From DASQDT01 sp036380435 (GTDB lineage: Bacteria > Acidobacteriota > Blastocatellia > Pyrinomonadales > Pyrinomonadaceae): 15,327 bases of DNA. This document shows positions 6,400-11,933 of this stretch, piece after piece; the first letter of the stretch is position 1, and each line of letters begins with the position of its first letter. The notes below the pieces were generated by a model, which saw only the letters and a program-made list of their open reading frames with translations, did no database searches and had not been told where the DNA came from. Location of the stretch: contig DASVES010000108.1 of assembly GCA_036380435.1 (NCBI GenBank), forward strand, positions 1 through 15,327, given 5' to 3'. Position numbers and translations under genes: made by a program.

Positions 6400-6681
6400 C
6401 TACTTCTTGTCTTCCTTGTTCGTGTCGGCGACCGCCTTGAGCGCCTGGAAGGTCGGCGGCCAGAGGCCGACGAAGATCGCCGCGTCCTTCTTGCCCGCGA
6501 TGTAGAGCGCGATGGAGGCGCCGATGGAGCCGAGCGTCAGCAGGTGAAAGAGGCTGATGCCGGTCGCCTGCTTGGTCGTCTGGTCGAGGCCGCGCGCGGT
6601 CGATTCGACCACGTCCTTCGTCGCGCCGCCCGTCGTCTGTGTGTAGTCGTCGATTTTTGTCGCCGTTGCTGTCTGTGCCAT
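6400..6681 (-). CDS. 93-aa membrane protein of unknown function
   Basis: The first 40 residues are polar and Thr-rich (QTTGGATKDVVESTARGLDQ). A hydrophobic stretch follows (44-63, LFHLLTLGSIGASIALYIAG), then KKD, a second weaker segment (67-84, AAIFVGLWPPTFQALKAV) and a charged tail. A two-segment hairpin topology is likely. AGGAGG lies at 6697-6692, 10 nt ahead of the ATG, which is the strongest ribosome binding site in this cluster. It is the last gene of a minus-strand operon with the SRPBCC protein and a 32-aa peptide, 41 nt after the latter, and is followed by a terminator. I do not recognise a named family. The start, operon and composition make it a real gene. Confidence 0.82.
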   Translation of the reverse strand: MAQTATATKIDDYTQTTGGATKDVVESTARGLDQTTKQATGISLFHLLTLGSIGASIALYIAGKKDAAIFVGLWPPTFQALKAVADTNKEDKK

Positions 6682-6722
6682 GTTGGTGTTTCCTCCTCTG
6701 TCCGTTGTCCGTTGCCTGTAGT

Positions 6723-6821
6723 TTATTCTGCGCGCCCCTTGAGGTACGCAATTACGAAAAGCAATGCGAGCGAGAAGCCCGCGATTAAAAAACCCTTCGT
6801 CCTGTCAACTTCCGTTCTCAT
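6723..6821 (-). CDS. 32-aa single-TM small protein
   Basis: This is a very short gene between the SRPBCC gene and the 93-aa membrane protein. It starts with the basic stretch MRTEVDRTKG, continues with one hydrophobic helix (residues 11-27, FLIAGFSLALLFVIAYL) and ends KGRAE. The ATG is 3 nt after the SRPBCC stop. The end of that gene (AAGGGGTGA) doubles as a Shine-Dalgarno sequence, so translation is probably coupled. Positive residues on both sides with one TM helix are typical of small regulatory or accessory membrane peptides. No homologue is known to me. The precise coupling and clean hydrophobic profile argue for a real gene despite its size. Confidence 0.6.
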   Translation of the reverse strand: MRTEVDRTKGFLIAGFSLALLFVIAYLKGRAE

Positions 6822-6824
6822 CTC

Positions 6825-7298
6825 TCACCCCTTGATTGAGTCGCCGCCCGCGTCGCCCTCGCACCACTCGCGAGTGACTTCGTGGCGGTAGTCAAACATC
6901 CGCCGCAGCCTCGGTTCGACGAGGAGCGGCGCGAGCGCCCTGCCCAAAGGCCCGAGCGGCGGCTCGTACTCGACCTCGTCGCGCAGCGTCGCGCCCTCCG
7001 CGTGCGGCTCGACCGTGTGCCGGTGTCGCCAGCTCCGAAAGGGGCCGGACACCTGCACGTCCTCGAACATCCGCGGAGGCTCGTAGGCCGTGTGCAGCGC
7101 CACCCAGCGGACGGGAACGACTCCGAACACCCGCGTCTCGACGATTGCTCGCGCGCCCGCCTGCAAACTCGGCGCGTGCTCGATGACGCGCGCACTTTCC
7201 CACGGCGGCGTCAGTCGGCGGAGCGCATCGGGCAGTTCGTGGAACGCAAACACCCGCTCGGGCCGGGCGCGGATCACGCTCTCTTTGACGAACCTCAT
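6825..7298 (-). CDS. SRPBCC (START/Bet v1-like) ligand-binding protein
   Basis: This 157-aa protein has the SRPBCC layout. A first strand and pocket helix (FVKESVIRARPERVFAFHELPDAL, residues 3-26) lead into LTPPWE. Several strands follow (VPVRWVALHTAYEPPRMFEDVQVSGPF), and a C-terminal helix contains RLRRMFDYRHEVT (130-142). The fold forms a deep cavity for hydrophobic ligands such as lipids, polyketides or isoprenoids. As I recall, this subfamily often sits near photolyase, TIGR01777 epimerase and light-response genes. Here it is divergent from a CarH-like regulator and heads a three-gene operon. A candidate extended -10 just upstream would leave a leader of only a few nucleotides, and no ribosome binding site is visible. 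The ligand is unknown. Confidence 0.85.
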   Translation of the reverse strand: MRFVKESVIRARPERVFAFHELPDALRRLTPPWESARVIEHAPSLQAGARAIVETRVFGVVPVRWVALHTAYEPPRMFEDVQVSGPFRSWRHRHTVEPHAEGATLRDEVEYEPPLGPLGRALAPLLVEPRLRRMFDYRHEVTREWCEGDAGGDSIKG

Positions 7299-7310
7299 TT
7301 CAATGCACCC

Positions 7311-7319
7311 ATCATAGCA
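7311..7319 (-). promoter_or_regulatory. candidate extended -10 promoter of the SRPBCC operon
   Basis: Read on the minus strand this is TGCTATGAT, an extended -10 matching TGnTAtaaT in all but one base. The -35 at the right distance (ATGAAC) is weak. Transcription would start about 6 nt before the ATG at 7298, giving a near-leaderless mRNA. Confidence 0.45.
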
Positions 7320-7339
7320 AATTCGCTCAAATCGTTCAT

Positions 7340-7351
7340 CACGGAACCGTG
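7340..7351. promoter_or_regulatory. candidate operator palindrome in the divergent promoter region
   Basis: CACGG-AA-CCGTG is an inverted repeat just upstream of the -35 position of the minus-strand promoter, in the spacer shared with the CarH-like regulator. It is the best dyad in this spacer. Binding by the regulator is only a guess, since CarH-type sites are not necessarily palindromic. Confidence 0.25.
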
Positions 7352-7396
7352 CTTATTTTCCGGCATAACCTTGTCTTGCGGGTTTCGAGAAAGTTC

Positions 7397-7425
7397 TTGA
7401 CACGGCGGGCGAGAGCGAGTATGTC
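7397..7425 (+). promoter_or_regulatory. sigma-70-like promoter of the CarH-like regulator
   Basis: There is a perfect -35 hexamer TTGACA (7397-7402), a 17-bp spacer, then TATGTC (7420-7425), a poor -10 that keeps the TAT start. A perfect -35 with a weak -10 suits a promoter tuned by a bound regulator. The start site would be near 7432, only about 14 nt from the ATG at 7446. Confidence 0.5.
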
Positions 7426-7445
7426 TGCAACCGCACGAACCGCTC

Positions 7446-8318
7446 ATGAGCCAGATGATCGAAAAGTATCTGACGACGCGGCAACTGGCGCGTCTGTGGC
7501 TGGTCAGCGAGGCCACGGTCAAGCGCTGGGCCGACGCCGGGCTGCTTCCGGCGAGACGCACGGCGGGCGGCCACCGCCGCTTTCTGCCCAACGAGGTGGC
7601 GCGCTTCCAGACCGAGCGTGGCCTCGGCCGCACGGCCGCAGTCGCCGCCGTGTCTGCGGGCGCCGGGCTTGAACGCGCCGGTCGCAACGTCGGCGTCGAT
7701 TCGGAGCTTTTCTTCAACGCCATCGTCGCCGGCCACGACGACGCGGCCACGCTCCTGATCGAAGCCTATCTCGACGGCGTCGAAATGTGGAGACTCTTCG
7801 ACGAGACGGTGGCGCGCGCGATGCACCGCGTGGGCGAGTTGTGGCACGAGGGCAGCGTGACGGTGGCCGACGAGCACTTCGCGACGCGGACGACGACGCG
7901 CGCCGTCGAGCGTCTCGGCGTCTCTGTGAGGCGCAGGGAGGGGCGGGGCCTGAGCGCCATCTGCTGCGCGCCGGAGGGCGAGCTGCACGAGCTGCCCGTG
8001 CTCTGCCTGCAAGTGTTGCTGGAGAGCGAGGGCTGGCGCGTGCGCGGCCTCGGCGCCAACACGCCCTTCTTCACTCTGGCCGACGCCGTCGAGCGGCACC
8101 GCCCCGACCTCGTCTGCATCTCGGCGACGATGCTGCTCGACCTCGAACGCTCGGCGCGCGAGTACGCACAGTTCGTCGAGGCGGCCCGGCGCGCGGGCGC
8201 GCGCGTCGCGCTCGGCGGACAGGGGTTTCGAGACGAAGCCGCACGCCGGAGGTTCGACGCGGAATTTCACGGGGAGAGTTTTGAGAAGTTGATGAACTTC
8301 GCCGGGAGTGTGAAGTAG
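7446..8318 (+). CDS. CarH-like B12-dependent (light-sensing) transcriptional regulator
   Basis: This is a 290-aa, two-part regulator. Residues 7-56 are a winged HTH of the excisionase/BldC branch of the MerR superfamily (TTRQLARLWLVSEATVKRW, then GGHRRF). Residues about 85-160 form the helical bundle that caps adenosylcobalamin in CarH. It holds W133-H134 and E143-H144 in ELWHEGSVTVADEHFATR, equal to W131, H132, E141 and H142 of Thermus CarH. Residues 168-286 are a Rossmann-like B12-binding domain. The lower-ligand His is H181 (E179-x-H), but the usual Gly three residues later is Pro. In CarH, the dark AdoCbl tetramer represses and light breaks it up. The same role is inferred here, with the divergent SRPBCC operon and downstream tspO as likely targets. 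No ribosome binding site is seen. ATG 7455 is an alternative start. Confidence 0.88.
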   Translation: MSQMIEKYLTTRQLARLWLVSEATVKRWADAGLLPARRTAGGHRRFLPNEVARFQTERGLGRTAAVAAVSAGAGLERAGRNVGVDSELFFNAIVAGHDDAATLLIEAYLDGVEMWRLFDETVARAMHRVGELWHEGSVTVADEHFATRTTTRAVERLGVSVRRREGRGLSAICCAPEGELHELPVLCLQVLLESEGWRVRGLGANTPFFTLADAVERHRPDLVCISATMLLDLERSAREYAQFVEAARRAGARVALGGQGFRDEAARRRFDAEFHGESFEKLMNFAGSVK

Positions 8319-8320
8319 AG

Positions 8321-8815
8321 GTGCAGGGCGCACAGCAGACGGGTCTCGTTCAGGCGCTCGCGCTGGGCGCGTCGGTGGCCGTCTGCTTCGCGGCGGCAGC
8401 CATTGGGTCGGCGTTCACCGCTCCGGCCATCGGCGCCTGGTACGCGCGCATCGCGAAGCCCGCGTGGACGCCGCCCAACTGGCTCTTCGGCCCCGTGTGG
8501 ACGGCGCTCTACCTGTCGATGGCCGTGGCGGCGTGGCTCGTGTGGCGCCGCGCCGGACTTGCGGGCGCGCGGCTCCCGCTCTCGATCTTCGGCGTACACC
8601 TCGTCTTAAACGCCCTGTGGTCGATCCTCTTCTTCGGCTTGCAGAGGCCCGCCATCGCCTTCGCCGAAATCATCCTGCTGTGGGCGTCCATCCTCGCCAC
8701 CATCCTGTCGTTCTACCGCGTCGCACCCGTAGCCGGCCTCATGCTGATTCCCTACCTGCTGTGGGTGAGCTATGCCGCGGCCCTCAACTTCTCAATCTGG
8801 AAACTGAATTCTTAA
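8321..8815 (+). CDS. tspO: TspO/MBR (translocator protein) family membrane protein
   Basis: This 164-aa protein has five membrane helices and normal TspO length. Family landmarks are all visible: KPAWTPPNW (46-54), FGPVWTALY (56-64), the Trp-rich helix AAWLVW, LNALWSILFFG (96-106), PYLLWVSYA (144-152) and LNFSIWKLN (155-163). TspO proteins bind tetrapyrroles (haem, protoporphyrin) and cholesterol-like ligands. In Rhodobacter TspO tunes light- and oxygen-dependent pigment genes. The GTG start lies 2 nt after the regulator's stop, with GGGAGTG (8304-8310) upstream, so the pair is surely co-transcribed. That links tetrapyrrole handling with a B12-based sensor. The assignment is firm; the start could shift by a few codons. 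Confidence 0.94.
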   Translation: MQGAQQTGLVQALALGASVAVCFAAAAIGSAFTAPAIGAWYARIAKPAWTPPNWLFGPVWTALYLSMAVAAWLVWRRAGLAGARLPLSIFGVHLVLNALWSILFFGLQRPAIAFAEIILLWASILATILSFYRVAPVAGLMLIPYLLWVSYAAALNFSIWKLNS

Positions 8816-8854
8816 GACGCGCGCCGGCCCCTCAGTCCTGACGGCGGGCTGCTT

Positions 8855-11491
8855 TCAATCCTCATCGTGATCTTCGCCGTTGTAGTGCATCACGACGCGC
8901 TCTTCATCGACGGTGGTTTCGAGATGGACGGGGCGGCCCCAGAGCGTGTGAACGTATTCGAGCACCTTGCGGGCGTAGGGGGCGTCGAGTTCGGCGCCCT
9001 CGTGCTGGTGTTTGAGATAGAGTTCGCGATTGCCGTTGTAATCGCCGTCGGCGACGACGATGTAGGGGAAGCCGAAGTTGGTCATGTTCCCGACGAGTTG
9101 GTCACGCACGCGCTCCCAGCGCTTCTCCGTCACCGTCCACTCCTCTTCGTCTACGAGTTCGTAGACGAAGAGGTCAAGCTCCTCACACAACTCTTCGGTG
9201 AGGTAGTTGCGCAGAAACGAGACGTCGTTGTCGAGTTCGCGCACCTCGAAAATCTTCGCCCGCCCGGCCCCGCCCTCGCGGCCGAACTTCTCACGCTCCC
9301 CGGCCGAGGGGCTGTCCCAGCGCCGCTCGATGTCTTCAAAAATCTTGTAGCCGAGGTAGTAAGGATTGAGCTGACCCTTGTGCGGCGAGACGACGCTCGC
9401 GTGAAGCTCGGCAAACTCCAGCATCTCCTCGTCCGGCAGGTCTAACTCGCGCATGATGCGCGCGTGCCAGAAGGAGTTGTGATTGACGAAGCCGTTGGCG
9501 ACGTAGGCGTGCCGCTCGTCCACCGTGATGTCGTAAACGTCGGCCAGCCCCGGCTCGACGGAGACGACCTCATCCGCCAGCTCTTCCCGCCTGAACCACC
9601 GATGCCCCGCGACGTATTCGCGCAACGCACGTTGCTTGCGGTCGAGGCTGAAGCCGATCTCCTCCAGGAAAAGCGCGGCCGAGGCGCCGCAGATTTCAAG
9701 CTGCGTGATGTCGTGCGGGTGCCTGCGCTGACGCGAGAGGATGCCATAGTTGAGCAGGACGGTCTGCACCGTCCCGATCAGCTCCGCGCTGGAAGAGGAG
9801 AGGCGGACGCCTTCGGGGCCGGCGTAGGCGTCGGCGTCGAAGTAGCCGCGCAGGAAGGCCGACATCACGGACTTCGGCGAGCGCAAGATCGCGGAGGGCA
9901 CTCGCTTGCTTCGTGCCTTGTCTTGCAAGTCAATTCCAACGGACTCTAACAGCCTCAGGAGTTCGCGCGAATGCACTTCAACGCGCCACCGGCCACCCAC
10001 TTCGGACGCTGCCCAATAAACAGACGAGGGCAAACCAAAAGACTCCCGCATCGTCCGGGCCAGTTCGGCGGCGTATTCACCGTCCCCAGTGGTCAGACAA
10101 ATGCCTGATTTGGTCTTGCACCCGTCGCCGACGAAGTAGCCGAGCAGCCGCGCTATTTCCTCCGTCAGAATGCTGCCAACCTGCAACGGCGTGCGCGTCG
10201 TGAGCACACGCCTCGCGTTATGCGGCTGGTAAGAAATGAGGCGCAAGGCGGCGTCAATTTCCGTCGCGCGAACTGTCCTTGCCCCGCCCATATGTCGCAG
10301 CACAGACCATACCGACGTGTCCGCCACCGCAGCCACGTCGTTCAAGGTTGGCGTCGGCTCCGACGGCGTGAAGCCGAGGGACTGATGTTTCTTCGGCCAA
10401 ACATTCAACCCGCAGGCGACGGCGAGCCGATCCCCGACCTTGAGGTCTTTAAGGTACGCCCACGCGCCGCCCGCCAATCTGATGCGATGCTTGAGCGCCC
10501 CCTCAACCGTCAGACCGCGCCGGGTGCGGACACGCACTGTCGGCATCAATTCTTCTTTGTGAAAGTCCGTCACCCGTTGAAGCTCATTAACGCCTCCGAC
10601 AGCGACGCGGATCTTCTCACCCGCTTCGACCAGTTCATCAAAATGCAAAAAGCCTCGCTCGGTGAGAATCAATGCATCTGAGGTCAGACACGCCCAGCCT
10701 TCATTTAATGTCTTCGTCTGCATCTGCGGGACGAAGTATTCCATCTCCTCGCGGATCATGGCGAGCAGGTCGCGCTGCCAGTCTACGAGGGTTGGCGAGT
10801 TGCGCATGATGTAGTAGACGAGGTCCTTCTCGGGGAGGCGCTCGCCGCGCGACTTCACGGGGTCGGCCTCGGCCGCGGCAGGCTCACCCCGGCGTTCGAG
10901 GCTCCAGAGGTCGTCGTAGGGGCCTTGCTTGGGCTGTTTCCACTCGCCCCGGTCTCCCGGTTCTTCGCCGCCCTCCCGCTCGCGGCGGATGAAGAAGTTC
11001 GGGTCGATGTGCTCCTCGATGGAGAGGACGGCGTCGAGGAGGCGCTCGACGGGCTTGCGGCCGTACTTGAACTCATACTCGCTCATGCGCGCGGCGTGGC
11101 TGGAGGCCGAATCCACCATGCGCCGGTTGGTCTTCGAGAAGTAGGCGTTGTTTTTGAAGAAGTCCACGTGGCCGAGCACGTGCGACATGACGAGCTTGTT
11201 CTGGACGGGACTGTTGGTCTCCAAAAGAAAACCGTAGGCCGGGTTGGTGTTGATGACGACCTCGTAAATCTTCGACAGCCCGAAGTCGTACATCGTCTTC
11301 ATCCGGTGGTAGGCCTTGCCGAAAGTCCAGTGGGAGTAGCGCCCCGGTAGGGCGTAGGAGCCGACCTCGTACATGACCGTGGCGGGCACGATCTCGAAGC
11401 GCGTCGGGAAGGGGTCAAGCCCGTTGCGGCGCGCAACCTCCCAGATGCGCTCCAGATACTTTTCGAGGCCGGCGATTTCACGGTCGGGCAT
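8855..11491 (-). CDS. spoVR: SpoVR family protein interrupted by an intein
   Basis: The precursor is 878 aa. After removal of the 405-aa intein, a 473-aa SpoVR/YcgB protein remains, the usual family length. Extein landmarks include IYEVVINTNPAYGFLLETNS (76-95), MSHVLGHVDFFKNNAYFSKT (102-121), the split motif TLNEGWA/SFWHARIMREL, and PYYLGYKIFEDIE in the C-part. SpoVR is needed for spore cortex formation in Bacillus but is common in non-spore-formers, often beside yeaG/yeaH-type genes in stress operons. Neither partner is seen here. The start is the ATG at 11491 because GGGGGAG (11508-11502) lies 10 nt ahead. The ATG at 11500 is too close to that site, and a TTG at 11527 is less likely. The gene is convergent with tspO and divergent from the TonB receptor. 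Confidence 0.93.
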   Translation of the reverse strand: MPDREIAGLEKYLERIWEVARRNGLDPFPTRFEIVPATVMYEVGSYALPGRYSHWTFGKAYHRMKTMYDFGLSKIYEVVINTNPAYGFLLETNSPVQNKLVMSHVLGHVDFFKNNAYFSKTNRRMVDSASSHAARMSEYEFKYGRKPVERLLDAVLSIEEHIDPNFFIRREREGGEEPGDRGEWKQPKQGPYDDLWSLERRGEPAAAEADPVKSRGERLPEKDLVYYIMRNSPTLVDWQRDLLAMIREEMEYFVPQMQTKTLNEGWACLTSDALILTERGFLHFDELVEAGEKIRVAVGGVNELQRVTDFHKEELMPTVRVRTRRGLTVEGALKHRIRLAGGAWAYLKDLKVGDRLAVACGLNVWPKKHQSLGFTPSEPTPTLNDVAAVADTSVWSVLRHMGGARTVRATEIDAALRLISYQPHNARRVLTTRTPLQVGSILTEEIARLLGYFVGDGCKTKSGICLTTGDGEYAAELARTMRESFGLPSSVYWAASEVGGRWRVEVHSRELLRLLESVGIDLQDKARSKRVPSAILRSPKSVMSAFLRGYFDADAYAGPEGVRLSSSSAELIGTVQTVLLNYGILSRQRRHPHDITQLEICGASAALFLEEIGFSLDRKQRALREYVAGHRWFRREELADEVVSVEPGLADVYDITVDERHAYVANGFVNHNSFWHARIMRELDLPDEEMLEFAELHASVVSPHKGQLNPYYLGYKIFEDIERRWDSPSAGEREKFGREGGAGRAKIFEVRELDNDVSFLRNYLTEELCEELDLFVYELVDEEEWTVTEKRWERVRDQLVGNMTNFGFPYIVVADGDYNGNRELYLKHQHEGAELDAPYARKVLEYVHTLWGRPVHLETTVDEERVVMHYNGEDHDED
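9476..10690 (-). mobile_element. class-1 intein with LAGLIDADG homing endonuclease in SpoVR
   Basis: The intein (405 aa) begins at Cys1 (CLTSDALILTERGF, block A) after NEGWA and ends with H404-N405 before Ser+1 of SFWH. Block B carries H68 in VEGALKHRI, but the usual Thr three residues before it is Ala65. The two LAGLIDADG helices are LLGYFVGDG (182-190, acid D189) and LRGYFDADA (280-288). Block F is VYDITVDERHAYVANG (385-400) with H394, and block G is FVNHN. All splice-junction residues (C1, H404, N405, S+1) are present and the frame is open, so splicing and homing both look functional. The insertion site is the most conserved motif of the host protein, as is typical. Codon use in the first part is more A/T-ending than in the extein, fitting acquisition by transfer. 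Confidence 0.95.
10196..10351 (-). other. LacI-type DNA-binding headpiece embedded in the intein
   Basis: Intein residues 114-165 follow the LacI headpiece pattern. TLNDVAAVADTSVWSVLR matches TxxDVAxxAxxSxxxVxR. This is followed by V-x-A and a helix with DAALRLISYQP. Then comes HNARRVL in the place of the hinge helix (Y-x-P-N-x-x-A-x-x-L). It sits between the N-terminal splicing domain and the first LAGLIDADG helix, a position where nucleases often carry extra DNA-binding modules. Target contact by this segment is inferred. Confidence 0.7.
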
Positions 11492-11933
11492 AATCGTCAT
11501 TCTCCCCCAAGAGACCTCGCCCCGCAAGACACATCTCGTCCGACGCCTCGGCAGACGCGCTCTCTGGCACGACTACTGTCTCCTTACTTGAAAATCAAAC
11601 ATCGGGCCTGCGGCCGCCCCTCGCCCGTCCGGCCGCGTGCGACCACCACGGGCGGGCACTCGTGGCCAACGAAGTTTTTCCGAAATTATGGAAGAGACAT
11701 CCAAAATTTTGGGAGAAAGGGCATCGAGAGGCTTCTTAAGCGACCGCCGCCGAGCCGCGTCTTCCCTACTGTTTTCAACAGGATACGAATTATTAAGATT
11801 TAATTCAGGGTTGTGGTTCCGTATTTGCATCGGGGTGGGATGTGATATTCCCTTGCAGGCATTGAGTGATTGAACGAAGGCCTGCGACAGTGTCCCTTCA
11901 ACGAAGATTTCCGAAATTTGAGGAGCAAACAGA
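11492..11933. other. 442-bp divergent spacer between spoVR and the TonB receptor gene
   Basis: No clear gene is seen. On the minus strand a 30-codon frame from GTG 11570 to 11478, with AAGGAG (11585-11580) 9 nt upstream, overlaps the spoVR start and could be a leader peptide. On the plus strand the last 160 bp are A/T-richer, as expected of a promoter. They hold the small dyad CTGTT-TTC-AACAG (11769-11781) and a GCAGGC/GCCTGC pair (about 11854-11884). GAGGAG at 11920-11925 is the receptor's ribosome binding site. I could not fix a convincing -35/-10 pair. Confidence 0.4.

Noticed and set aside
7353..8333. 326-aa minus-strand frame over the CarH-like gene
   Set aside because: A reverse-frame shadow. 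The + strand frame has conserved B12-sensor residues throughout.
440..8610. Rare TTA leucine codons often in the context YTTAG (near 447, 2556, 3040, 3494, 5706)
   Set aside because: A curious recurring context in GC-rich genes, but only about six cases were seen by eye. It needs a genome-wide codon-pair count before it means anything.
11501..11527. TTG start of spoVR
   Set aside because: TTG is rare, has no ribosome binding site, and adds residues not seen in SpoVR. GGGGGAG points to the ATG at 11491.
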